Both the position numbers and the translations under genes were made by a program. The notes beneath the pieces are model-generated. The model was not told the origin of the DNA and ran no database searches. It was given only the letters and a program-made list of their open reading frames with translations. Below are positions 7,212 to 15,877 of a DNA stretch of 40,973 nucleotides, piece by piece; position 1 is the stretch's first letter, and every line of letters begins with the position of its first letter. Origin of the DNA: Brevundimonas sp. UBA5713 (GTDB taxonomy: Bacteria > Pseudomonadota > Alphaproteobacteria > Caulobacterales > Caulobacteraceae); assembly GCF_002419815.1 (NCBI RefSeq), contig NZ_DIGV01000031.1, positions 33,173 to 74,145 on the forward strand, given 5' to 3'.

Positions 7212-8894
7212 TCAGGAACGAGGGGTCGGTTTTCCGGCCCCTTTTTTCGTGGTGGCCAGTGGCATGTCCTGGGTCGTGAAGTTCAAGGTAACGCGCAGTC
7301 CGGTGGGCAGGTAGTCGATCTGCGCCGTGCCGCCCAGCGGGCCTTCGATGCTTGACTGGATCAGGCGCGACCCGAAGCCCTTGCCTTTGGGGGCCTGAAC
7401 CACAGGGCCGCCCGTTTCCAGCCATTCCAACCGCACCAACCCTTCCGGCGACGGATGGGTCCAGCGCACGTGGATACTGCCCTCTGATTGCTTGAGCGCG
7501 CCATGCTTGGCGGCATTGGTGGTCAGTTCGTGGGCGATCAGCCCCATAGACAGGGCGCGCTTGGGATCCAGTAGCAGCGTAGGGCCCTGAATGACGGCGC
7601 GCTCTGTATAGGGGTGCAGTTCCTGCTGGAAGATGGCGGCAATGTCGGCGCTCTCCCAACCGGTGTTGGTCAGCAGCGTTTGCGTGTTCGACAAAGCCAG
7701 CAGGCGCGACTGGAAGGTCTCGATAAAGGTCGGCAGATCGGGGCTACCGCGCGCGGTCAGGGCGGCGATGGACTGGATGCTGGCGAAATTGTTCTTCAGA
7801 CGGTGGTTCAGCTCGTTCAGCAGCAGTTTTTGGCGCTGGTCGCTGACTTCGAGGGCGGTGCGGACCTTGTGACCCTCGGTGATGTCCAGCAGCACACCGG
7901 CCATTTTTATGTGGTGTTCGCGGCGGTGGTGGACCATGCGGCCGCGCACCGACAGCCAGCGCTGGCCGACCTGAATCTCGGTCTCGCGGCGCACAGTCGA
8001 CTGTGGTTCGCGCAACGACTTCTTGGCCATGGCGATGGCGACTTCGGTCAGAGGGCGGGCTGCCTCGTCGATCTGGTCGTTATCGTCGATCTGCAACAGC
8101 TTTCGGGCATAGTCCGATAGCCAGACCTGACGACCAGGCAGTTGCACCTCCCAGTAGCCGATGTCGCCTGCGTTCAGAACGGACAGGAAGCGCAAGCGGC
8201 GATCCAGATGGGCCGTCGCCAATGTTGTACCGAGCAGCACCACCGCCACGACCGTGGTGGCGATGGCAAGAAACAGGGGCTGGTGAGGCGGGCTGTGCAC
8301 CGCATCGACGGGAATAGAGACGGTCAGTCCCGCCATGCCGGTGTAGTGCATAGCCGTGACGGCTAATCCCAGCAGGATAGCGGCCATCAGTCTCTGCATG
8401 GGCTCCAACTGCTTGCGGACCAGCAGAAGGGCCACCAGCGAGGCCAGAATGGCCACCAATACAGATAGGGCCACATACACAGGATTATAGGTGAGGCGTG
8501 CCTCGGTCTGGACGGCAGCCATACCGACGTAGTGCATCAGGGCGATGGACGCCCCCATGGCGGCACCGGCGATCAGCAGGTTGCGACGCGACAGCTCGGA
8601 GTTGGCCGCTGCCCAGAAGGCACCGCACGTTCCTGCGGCAGCGAGCAAGAAGGACAGGATCGTCAGGGCCATGTCATAGGTGACCGCTACGCCGGGCTGA
8701 AACCCGAGCATGGCGACAAAATGCATGGTCCAGATGCCGCCGCCCATGCAGAGGCCGGTGGCTACCAGCCAAAACAGGCGACGGATTTGAAGGCTTTCGC
8801 GGACCCGCTCCAGCAGGCCCAGTGAGGTCCAGGATGCAAGGATTGCCACGCCCACCGACATTGCGATGAAAATGACGTCGTGGCTGTGATGCAC
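7212..8894 (-). CDS. MHYT-domain membrane sensor histidine kinase (HWE type)
   Basis: 560-residue sensor kinase. Residues 1-245 form the MHYT membrane sensor: seven or so hydrophobic segments with three repeated M-H-[FY]-x-x-M motifs (MHFVAM, MHYVGM, MHYTGM), proposed in the literature to bind metal and sense O2, CO or NO. A PAS-like region follows at about 255-345. The kinase part has phospho-acceptor His364 in E-L-N-H-R-L-K-N-N, an H-E-L-T-T-N-A-A-K-H-G ATP-binding box, and the W-L-E-T-G-G-P motif that marks the HWE subfamily. The start is GTG, with a G-rich run upstream. It lies 45 bp after the aminotransferase gene, so it may be the last gene of the lptF operon. No response regulator is next to it, and its partner and signal are unknown. 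Its C-terminal codons double as the gmk terminator. Confidence 0.9.
   Translation of the reverse strand: MHHSHDVIFIAMSVGVAILASWTSLGLLERVRESLQIRRLFWLVATGLCMGGGIWTMHFVAMLGFQPGVAVTYDMALTILSFLLAAAGTCGAFWAAANSELSRRNLLIAGAAMGASIALMHYVGMAAVQTEARLTYNPVYVALSVLVAILASLVALLLVRKQLEPMQRLMAAILLGLAVTAMHYTGMAGLTVSIPVDAVHSPPHQPLFLAIATTVVAVVLLGTTLATAHLDRRLRFLSVLNAGDIGYWEVQLPGRQVWLSDYARKLLQIDDNDQIDEAARPLTEVAIAMAKKSLREPQSTVRRETEIQVGQRWLSVRGRMVHHRREHHIKMAGVLLDITEGHKVRTALEVSDQRQKLLLNELNHRLKNNFASIQSIAALTARGSPDLPTFIETFQSRLLALSNTQTLLTNTGWESADIAAIFQQELHPYTERAVIQGPTLLLDPKRALSMGLIAHELTTNAAKHGALKQSEGSIHVRWTHPSPEGLVRLEWLETGGPVVQAPKGKGFGSRLIQSSIEGPLGGTAQIDYLPTGLRVTLNFTTQDMPLATTKKGAGKPTPRS
7222..7247 (+). terminator. gmk terminator embedded in the 3' end of the convergent kinase gene
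   Basis: Stem 7222-7229 (GGGGTCGG) with 7234-7241 (CCGGCCCC), one G-T wobble, a TTTT loop and a run of six Ts (7242-7247). The hairpin lies entirely inside the last codons of the minus-strand kinase, whose stop is at 7212-7214. Confidence 0.8.
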
Positions 8895-8939
8895 GCCTTA
8901 CCCCCGCGAACGAAAATCCTGAGAAACCTCCGTTTCAGA

Positions 8940-10073
8940 TCAATCGCTTAAGCCATTGAAAAACGGTGTTATCCGAATTATAGCGTCTTCAACTTCTTTC
9001 GTCGACACAGCAAAACTGAAACGGATAAAGCGCTTTCCGTTGACCGGATCGAAGTCCACACCGGGAGCGGTGGCCACACCCGTGGCGCGCAGCAGACGTT
9101 CGCAGAAATCGATGCTGTTGTCGGTCAGATGGCTGATGTCGGCATAGATGTAGAAGGCACCATCCGGCGGCGCGATAGTGGCCAGCCCCAACTGCGGCAG
9201 GGCGTCCAGCATCAGCTTGCGATTTTGGCGATACACGTCGACATAGGATTCCAGCACGTCGATGCAGTCCATGGCCACCAGGGCGGCGCGCTGGCTGAGC
9301 GTCGCGGGCGTCAGGAACATATTGCCCATGCGGGCGCGGGCCTGTTCAACCATATGCGGCGGCAGGATCACCCAGCCCAGACGCCAGCCCGGCATAGACC
9401 AGTATTTGGAGAAGCTGTTCACCACAGTGGCTTGCGGCGCGTATTCCAGCATGGACGGGGCGCGACCTTCATAGATCAGGCCGTGGTAGATCTCGTCCGA
9501 GATGATCTGGATGTTTTTGCGGGCGCACACCTCGGCGATGGCCTTCAGCTCGGCCTCGGGGATCAGCGAACCGGTCGGATTGGCGGGGCTGGCCAGAATG
9601 ACACCTTGCGGCGCGGGCTCGATGGCAGCCAGTGCCGCGCCGGTCATCTGGTAGCTGACCTCGGGACCGCAGCCGATCTCGATACACTCCATGTGCATGG
9701 CTTTGAGCGTATTGCGATAGGCGACATAGCCGGGGCGCGCCGTAACGATCCGGTCGCCCGGATTGAACATCACCGACAGGGCCACCACCAGAGCGGGGGA
9801 GGCCCCCGCCGTCAGGATCACGCAATCCGGATCGACCGTGACGCCATAGCGCTCGTCATAAAGGCGGGCGATACGCTCACGCAGTTTGGGGTCTTCCCAA
9901 TAGCCGCCGGCCTCGGAATCCAGACGCGCATGGGCCTCGGCAATTGCCTTGGGAGGGGCACCCGTAGACGGTTGGCCGAACTCCATATGGATCACCGAAC
10001 GGCCTTCAGCTTTCAGCTGATGGGCAATGCGGGAGATGTTGATGGCGCGGAAAGGATCAATCTGAACGGTCAT
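8940..10073 (-). CDS. PLP-dependent aminotransferase, class I/II
   Basis: 377-residue fold-type I aminotransferase. The PLP-binding lysine is Lys223 in the S-F-S-K-Y-W-S-M-P-G-W-R-L-G-W motif. The A-N-P-T-G-S and S-D-E-I-Y motifs (Asn and Asp contacts to the cofactor) precede it, and the R-F-S-F-A substrate-arginine region is near the C-terminus. It resembles aspartate/aromatic-type enzymes, but the amino donor cannot be told from sequence. The start codon overlaps the rsmA stop by one base (TAATG), so the two are coupled. pdxA, which makes the cofactor PLP, is two genes upstream in the same operon. The kinase gene follows 45 bp later. Confidence 0.9.
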   Translation of the reverse strand: MTVQIDPFRAINISRIAHQLKAEGRSVIHMEFGQPSTGAPPKAIAEAHARLDSEAGGYWEDPKLRERIARLYDERYGVTVDPDCVILTAGASPALVVALSVMFNPGDRIVTARPGYVAYRNTLKAMHMECIEIGCGPEVSYQMTGAALAAIEPAPQGVILASPANPTGSLIPEAELKAIAEVCARKNIQIISDEIYHGLIYEGRAPSMLEYAPQATVVNSFSKYWSMPGWRLGWVILPPHMVEQARARMGNMFLTPATLSQRAALVAMDCIDVLESYVDVYRQNRKLMLDALPQLGLATIAPPDGAFYIYADISHLTDNSIDFCERLLRATGVATAPGVDFDPVNGKRFIRFSFAVSTKEVEDAIIRITPFFNGLSD

Positions 10074-10882
10074 TACAGGGCATCAGCCAAACGTAGGAAA
10101 CCGGCAACGTCGATGGTCTCGGCGCGGGCTTCGGGAGAGATTCCGGCGGCTTCGCACAAGGTGGCACCGCCGAGTTGTTTCAGCGAGGAACGCAGCATCT
10201 TGCGACGCTGGCCAAAGGCCGCCGCCGTGACGCGTTCCAACTTCTTCAGCCGCTCTGGGCTTGGGCGCACTTCCAGCGGCACCAGATGCACCACAGCCGA
10301 AGCCACCTTGGGCGGCGGTGTAAAGGCGGCGGCGGGCAGGTGCATGACGATGCGCGCCTCGCAGACGGCCTGGGAAATGACGGCCAGACGGCCATAGGCA
10401 TCGTCGTCCGGTTGGGCGACCACGCGCTCGGCAACTTCCTTCTGGAACATCAGCGTCAGAGCATGCGGCAGCCACGGGCCGGTCAGCCATTTGATCAGAA
10501 GCGGCGTGCCGACATTATAGGGCAGGTTCGACACCAGATGGGTCGGGCCTTCGGACAGTTCGGCTTCCTTGACCTTGAGGGCGTCGGCCTCATGGATGGT
10601 CAGACGGCCGGAGCCGTCGTCCAGTTCGGACAGCAGCGGGATGAAGCGCGGATCTTTCTCGACCAGAATGACCTTGCCCGCATCGCTTTCAATCAAGGCG
10701 CGGGTCAGGCCACCGGGGCCGGGTCCGACCTCGATGACATTGCGGCCTTCGAACGGGCCGGCATAGCGCACGATCTTGCGGGTAACATTCAGGTCCAGCA
10801 GGAAATGCTGGCCAAAGCTCTTCTTGGCCGAAAGGCCATGGGCGTCGAGCGTTTCGCGGAGGGAGGGCAGGTGGTCGGTCAC
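10073..10882 (-). CDS. rsmA: 16S rRNA dimethyladenosine transferase
   Basis: 269-residue KsgA/RsmA family methyltransferase that dimethylates the two adjacent adenines in the 3'-terminal helix of 16S rRNA as a late check on small-subunit assembly. Visible motifs: K-S-F-G-Q-H-F-L-L-D near the N-terminus, SAM-binding E-V-G-P-G-P-G-G-L-T, and the target-adenine N-L-P-Y-N-V motif IV. The C-terminal helical domain is present and length is normal. The start is GTG, ten bases after the pdxA stop, with no clear Shine-Dalgarno site. The pdxA-rsmA pairing is widespread in proteobacteria and supports the call. Confidence 0.97.
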   Translation of the reverse strand: MTDHLPSLRETLDAHGLSAKKSFGQHFLLDLNVTRKIVRYAGPFEGRNVIEVGPGPGGLTRALIESDAGKVILVEKDPRFIPLLSELDDGSGRLTIHEADALKVKEAELSEGPTHLVSNLPYNVGTPLLIKWLTGPWLPHALTLMFQKEVAERVVAQPDDDAYGRLAVISQAVCEARIVMHLPAAAFTPPPKVASAVVHLVPLEVRPSPERLKKLERVTAAAFGQRRKMLRSSLKQLGGATLCEAAGISPEARAETIDVAGFLRLADAL

Positions 10883-10892
10883 GACGCAGGTG

Positions 10893-11942
10893 TTAGCGCG
10901 TCGCGCGCTTGGCCGCCATCTCGGAAGCCAGTTTTACTGCCGCAATAAAGCTGTCGGCGCGGGCGATGCCCTTTCCGGCGATATCGAACCCCGTGCCGTG
11001 ATCGGGCGAGGTGCGCACAATCGGCAGGCCCAAGGTGGCATTTACGCCGCCCCAAAAGTCCAGCGTTTTCACAGGGATGAGCGCCTGATCATGGTACAGG
11101 CAGATATGCGCATCGTACCGTTTGCGGGCGTCCTCGTGAAACAGGGTGTCGGCAGGCAGCGGGTCGGTGATGTCGATACCTTCGCCGCGCAGCTGGGCCG
11201 CTGCGGGATACAGGATTTCGACCTCCTGCAGACCTATGGAGCCGCCTTCGCCCGCATGCGGGTTCAACCCCGCCAGCGCGAGGCGCGGTTTGGCAATGCC
11301 AAAGTCACGCTTCATCGCCTCATGCACCACACGGGTGATGCGGGTGACGCGCTCGAAGGTCACCAGCTCGGGCAGTTGGTCGATCGGCACGTGGATCGTC
11401 ACCAGACAGGCACGCAGGTCTTGGGCCGTAAGCATCATGACCGGACCACGCGTACCGACGAACGGCATTTCGGCGGTCAGTTCGGCGATGAACTCGGTAT
11501 GGCCCGGAAAGCGGAAGCCCGCCGCATACATGGGCGCCTTGGCGATAGGGGCCGTGACCACGCCCGAACCTTCGCCCGACATGCACATGTCCACAGCGCG
11601 CTCGATCCAGTCGGCGACGGCGGGGGCATTTCGAGGGTCGGGTTGTCCGGCCACCACGGGGGCGGGCGCGGGCAGGTCCATCACTGGAATGGCACGGTTG
11701 AAGACTGAAAAGGCGTCAGACGGCGCAATAACCGATTCCACCGGCAGGCCCTGACGCGCCAGAATGGTCGCATCGCCCAGAACCACGAAGGGCAGGGGGG
11801 CTGGCTTGAGCACCGATTGGCGCTCGGTACGCAGCACGTCCCAGCCCTTGGCGATCACTTCGGGGCCGACGCCTGCGGGGTCGCCCATCGTCACAATGAG
11901 GGGACCGCCTTTGCGCGCCCCCATCATTGGCTCGTCCATCAT
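10893..11942 (-). CDS. pdxA: 4-hydroxythreonine-4-phosphate dehydrogenase
   Basis: 349-residue enzyme of DXP-dependent vitamin B6 (PLP) synthesis. It oxidises 4-phosphohydroxy-L-threonine with NAD(P), in the cytoplasm. Visible are the N-terminal M-G-D-P-A-G-V-G-P-E block and three metal-ligand histidine regions: F-P-G-H-T-E-F, L-N-P-H-A-G-E-G-G and C-L-Y-H-D-Q-A-L-I-P. The ATG overlaps the surA stop (ATGA), so the two are translationally coupled. A second in-frame ATG follows at once. surA-pdxA-rsmA is the standard order in this group and in enterobacteria. Confidence 0.97.
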   Translation of the reverse strand: MMDEPMMGARKGGPLIVTMGDPAGVGPEVIAKGWDVLRTERQSVLKPAPLPFVVLGDATILARQGLPVESVIAPSDAFSVFNRAIPVMDLPAPAPVVAGQPDPRNAPAVADWIERAVDMCMSGEGSGVVTAPIAKAPMYAAGFRFPGHTEFIAELTAEMPFVGTRGPVMMLTAQDLRACLVTIHVPIDQLPELVTFERVTRITRVVHEAMKRDFGIAKPRLALAGLNPHAGEGGSIGLQEVEILYPAAAQLRGEGIDITDPLPADTLFHEDARKRYDAHICLYHDQALIPVKTLDFWGGVNATLGLPIVRTSPDHGTGFDIAGKGIARADSFIAAVKLASEMAAKRATR

Positions 11943-13294
11943 TGCTTGATTTCGATCAGGGCATCTTCGCGCAGGTCACGCAGATAGCGGCGACCCAGCA
12001 TGGCGAAGTTCTGGCCTTGCAGGCGGTTTTCGATTTGCTGACGCGACGGGGCCTCTGGGCCGCCCAGACGACGGTCGCAGACGGCCAGCAGGTGCAGACC
12101 CAGCGGCGAGCGGACGGGATCGGACACAGTGCCGATCTGGGCCGAGCGCGCCACTTGCTGGAACTGCGGCAGCAGGTCCGACACGTCGGCTTCGCCCAGG
12201 TCGGCACCCAGCAGGCCGTCTTGGCCACGGGCAACGGTCAGAATGTTGTCGCAGGTCAGCTGGCTACGCACAGCGTTCAGGCGGGCGGAGGCGGCGCTGA
12301 CCTCGGCTTCGGTGGCCGTTTCGGGCAGTTCGACCATGACCTGTTTCATCGAAACGAGGCTGGTGGCGGCACCGGCGCGCTTGTCACGCATGTAAATGAT
12401 GTAGACGCCGCCCTCGACCGGAATCGGGCTCGACAACTGGCCGACTTCGAGAACGTCGAGCGCCGATTGCAGGGCCGGCTGTACCGTGCCTTGAACCACC
12501 CAGCCGGCATCGCCGTTACGGGCGGCTGACGGGGCCGAGGAGAACTGGCGGGCCACGGCCTGGAACGGTGCACCCTGAACCATTTGCTGCACCAGCTGGC
12601 GGGCACCGTTCATGGCTTCCTGCATGCCGCCGACGCGGGCTGCGTCCAGATAGATCTCGCCGATCAGATATTGCGGCTTGGTGGCCGACTCTGTCAGCTG
12701 ACGCATGGCCTGATCGACCTGGCTGCGGCTGACGCGGGCGCGGTCACGGAAGCGGCCGACGGTCAGGTCCGACCAGCCCAGACGGGTGCGGATGCTTTCG
12801 CGGAAAGCCGGAATCTGGATGCCGCCCTGGGCGAGGAACTGCATATAGGCTTCGGGCGTGGCACCGACTTCGCGGGCCATGCTGGCGATTTCGCGGTCGA
12901 CCTCCTCGTCCGAGATGCGCAGTTGCTCGAACTTGGCGATTTCCTGCGCCTGCAGGCGCTCGTCGATCAGGTCGTTCAGGGCCTGTTGTTGCAGAGCCGG
13001 AAAGGTTTCCGGCGTCGGCTGAACCTGCGTCATCGCGATGGTCATCAGGATGCGCTGGCGCAGGTCGAAACCGGTGATGATTCGGTCATTGACCGAAGCC
13101 ACCACGCCATCGGCCATCTGGAACTGGGATTGTGGGGCCGCGCGCACCGGTGCGGCTTCCGCAGCCGGGTTCAGGGTCCCTGCGGCCTGTTCCGAGGAGG
13201 GCGGCGGTGCCGATTGTGCAATGGCTTGGCCCAGAGTGGCGGCTGCCAGCAGGGCAGCCACTGCTGCACCGGTAGTGAAACGCTTGAAACCCAT
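11939..13294 (-). CDS. surA: Periplasmic peptidyl-prolyl isomerase / outer-membrane protein chaperone
   Basis: 451-residue SurA-like chaperone. It has a cleavable signal peptide (about 1-27, ending A-I-A-Q), a proline-rich linker, an N-terminal chaperone domain (about 60-190), a parvulin domain (about 205-305) and a more divergent second parvulin-like segment (about 310-435, G-L-L-G-A-D-L-G-E). It is expected to escort outer-membrane proteins, including LptD, through the periplasm, matching its place just downstream of lptD. AGGA lies seven bases before the ATG. Whether both rotamase domains are active cannot be judged here. It is co-transcribed with pdxA through an ATGA overlap. Confidence 0.92.
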   Translation of the reverse strand: MGFKRFTTGAAVAALLAAATLGQAIAQSAPPPSSEQAAGTLNPAAEAAPVRAAPQSQFQMADGVVASVNDRIITGFDLRQRILMTIAMTQVQPTPETFPALQQQALNDLIDERLQAQEIAKFEQLRISDEEVDREIASMAREVGATPEAYMQFLAQGGIQIPAFRESIRTRLGWSDLTVGRFRDRARVSRSQVDQAMRQLTESATKPQYLIGEIYLDAARVGGMQEAMNGARQLVQQMVQGAPFQAVARQFSSAPSAARNGDAGWVVQGTVQPALQSALDVLEVGQLSSPIPVEGGVYIIYMRDKRAGAATSLVSMKQVMVELPETATEAEVSAASARLNAVRSQLTCDNILTVARGQDGLLGADLGEADVSDLLPQFQQVARSAQIGTVSDPVRSPLGLHLLAVCDRRLGGPEAPSRQQIENRLQGQNFAMLGRRYLRDLREDALIEIKQ

Positions 13295-13389
13295 CGTCAG
13301 TCCTGATTCCCTAGAACGGTCTGTACCCGGCCCTTACAGGGGCCCGATGCAGGCGGAAGCGGCGTATGATCAATGATCATGCGACCTCC

Positions 13390-15846
13390 TTACCGAAATT
13401 CGCTGCGATCATAGCCTGTCCCGCCAAAAGTGGCGAGGTTTAGGCGGAAGAAGATACCTTCGGACGGACCGGTGGGGCGAACACGCGTGTTATCGCGGCG
13501 CCAGCCGATCTCGAACCGGAAGCAGTCGTCGTCAAACAACACACCGACCTCGGAGCGCGTGATTTCATTACGCTCCAGATCGGCGATGCCGCGCACTGTC
13601 ATGCCCCAGTTGCGATAGACGAACTGCTGGGCGGCCAGTTGGACAAATTCATAGTTGCGGTTGAACTCGCCCGGCACGGGGTTGGAGCGGTCCAGAATAT
13701 AGCTCAGCGCACCCGAGTTGCGGCGGCCCCAATCACCACTGATAGTGGCCTCGGCACGACGGAAATTGCCGTCCTTGTCCGCGACGGCGTGGAACCAGCC
13801 GCGCATGCGGTCGGACGGATCGAAGGTGCCCTGAACCACCCAATCGGAAGCCCGGCCCGCCAAGCCCGACGGATCGTAGAGTTGGCTGACATCGTCTGGA
13901 ACGGGGGTCAGGAAGTCGTCGTTGTCCGTGTCGCGTACGCTGCGACCCACGAACAGACTGGCCGAGCGGTTGCCGTCCCAGTTGTAGGTTACGCGGCCGC
14001 CCGCCGTGAAGCGAAGACCGCCTTCCATCAGGTCATAGCCCGGGAAACGGTCGGTGCGGAACAGGGTGATGTGGTCCAGTTCCAGCGTCTGGCTGTCTTC
14101 GTTGGGGATGAAGCGGCTGGTGCGGACCTGATTGGACACCGACAACTGGGCCATCGGTTCAAGGATCAGGCTCCCGTTGGTGCCAACCGGACGGAAAAGC
14201 GGATAGGACACATCGACCCCGGCCAATGCGCGACCCCGGGAGATAAAGTCATCCTCCGCACCGAGCAGGACATTGACGTCACTGACCGAGTAGAAGTCTG
14301 CGCGCAGGTCCACGAAAGGCTCATAACGGATGCCGATTGCCGAGGTCATAACCCGGCGCCACTCCAGCTGGCCGGTGATGCGGCGGCTGTCGACGCCCAG
14401 CAGTTCCTCGACGCCGACGGCTTCGGGGCGTTGTGCGGGGTTGCCGGAGTATTCTCCGCGCGTCAGGGCCACGGCGCTGCCCATCAGGCGGAGGCGTCCT
14501 CCCAGAACTGAACCTTCCGGCTCCCAGCGCGCATCGACGATCGGCGCGACCAGCGGCAGGCTGTTGTCGGATTCAAAGATGTTCAGCGCAGGCGTGATGT
14601 CGTTGAACTGAGCGACGCGCAGGCTCTGGATGCTGAAGGCGGCAACCGAAAGGTATGAACGCTCCGTTTGGCGTTCGGTGTACAGCTGGCTGATCAGGCG
14701 ACGGCGATCGCCATAGTAGAGGCCGTTGTCCTGATAGGGGTCTTCGACATCGTATCGGTCAAACAGGGTCTTGTCCGACACCCGCTCGGCGGTAAAGCCC
14801 CAGCGCCATGGTCCGGGCAGGTCAAACTCGCCGTGGGCCAAGATATAGGATCTGTGGGTGCGATCCCCGAAGGCCACGTTTGATTCAGCCTTGCCGTCGC
14901 CGTCCTGGTCAAAGTCGCCGAAGTTGCGGGCATAGGTATAGCCACCGCGCGCCACCACCGTGCCGTCATTGAATCGACGACGCCATTGCAGGTTCAAAAA
15001 CGGCGGGACTTTGGAGTTAAATCGCGGATTGAAGAGCCAGTCTTCCGATGGCGATACCACGTGCAGATAGGGCACTTCGGCTGAGATGCCGCGAGCGCGG
15101 TCATAGTCGACGCGCGGGATCAGGAAACCCGAGGCACGATCTACTGACGGGTCGGGGTGGGCTAGTACGGGCGTGTAGAACACCGGCACCCCGCCAAGAC
15201 GGATCACCACATTGCGATAAAGGATGGCCCGCAGTTCCTCATCCTGCACGGCCTTCTCGGCTTGGAAGCTGAGGGCAGGCTTGCGGTCCGGATCGTCTTC
15301 ACAGACGGGGCAGGGGATGAACAGTACGCGGTTCAGCTCGGACACGTTTTCCGAACGTCGCACGGCGGTGGCGGCCATCAGGGTGGCACCGTCCGGCGTG
15401 CGGGTAGCGAGATCGACCGCGATGCCGGTGCGCAGCTGGTTGTCCAGTTCCAGCTGGCTGGCGTTGACCACCACGCCATCGGGCGAGATCAGCTCGACCT
15501 GACCGGAGGCGGTAGCAATGCCCGTCTTCAGGTCATAGGTGAAGGCTTCGGCGCGCAGATTGTGCTGGCGGAAACGGGCAAAGACGCGGGAATCAGCCGC
15601 GCCCTGTGCGGTCACCAGATCGGCGTCGCGTTGAGCTGCATCGGCTTCCACATAGACGGCTTCAGGCGTCAGCCCGTCATCTTCCTGCACCGTGACGCGG
15701 GGCGCGTCCTGCGCAGAGGCCACGCCTGCCGACAAGATAAGGGGCAGACCCACCAGGGCAGCACCGGCCATCAGCTTCAGGCGCAGGGCTCCTGCTTTGG
15801 GGCTATGGCGGTCACGCATACAGTTTTCCCGTGTGGATCGGATCAT
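13390..15846 (-). CDS. lptD: LPS-assembly outer-membrane protein LptD
   Basis: 818-residue protein that with LptE inserts lipopolysaccharide into the outer leaflet of the outer membrane. It has a signal peptide (hydrophobic segment about 24-42, cut near V-A-S-A-Q), an N-terminal OstA/LptA-like jellyroll (about 90-215) and a long C-terminal beta-barrel with alternating pattern to the end. The mature part has only three cysteines: Cys179 and Cys182 (CPVC) in the jellyroll part and Cys775 in the barrel; E. coli LptD has four. I kept the ATG at 15846, which has GAGG five bases upstream; a second ATG at 15819 would give a more compact signal peptide. It lies between lptG and surA, a typical order. 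Confidence 0.95.
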   Translation of the reverse strand: MIRSTRENCMRDRHSPKAGALRLKLMAGAALVGLPLILSAGVASAQDAPRVTVQEDDGLTPEAVYVEADAAQRDADLVTAQGAADSRVFARFRQHNLRAEAFTYDLKTGIATASGQVELISPDGVVVNASQLELDNQLRTGIAVDLATRTPDGATLMAATAVRRSENVSELNRVLFIPCPVCEDDPDRKPALSFQAEKAVQDEELRAILYRNVVIRLGGVPVFYTPVLAHPDPSVDRASGFLIPRVDYDRARGISAEVPYLHVVSPSEDWLFNPRFNSKVPPFLNLQWRRRFNDGTVVARGGYTYARNFGDFDQDGDGKAESNVAFGDRTHRSYILAHGEFDLPGPWRWGFTAERVSDKTLFDRYDVEDPYQDNGLYYGDRRRLISQLYTERQTERSYLSVAAFSIQSLRVAQFNDITPALNIFESDNSLPLVAPIVDARWEPEGSVLGGRLRLMGSAVALTRGEYSGNPAQRPEAVGVEELLGVDSRRITGQLEWRRVMTSAIGIRYEPFVDLRADFYSVSDVNVLLGAEDDFISRGRALAGVDVSYPLFRPVGTNGSLILEPMAQLSVSNQVRTSRFIPNEDSQTLELDHITLFRTDRFPGYDLMEGGLRFTAGGRVTYNWDGNRSASLFVGRSVRDTDNDDFLTPVPDDVSQLYDPSGLAGRASDWVVQGTFDPSDRMRGWFHAVADKDGNFRRAEATISGDWGRRNSGALSYILDRSNPVPGEFNRNYEFVQLAAQQFVYRNWGMTVRGIADLERNEITRSEVGVLFDDDCFRFEIGWRRDNTRVRPTGPSEGIFFRLNLATFGGTGYDRSEFR

Positions 15847-15877
15847 TTTCGCCTCAACAAGAGGGTCAGTGTCCGGA

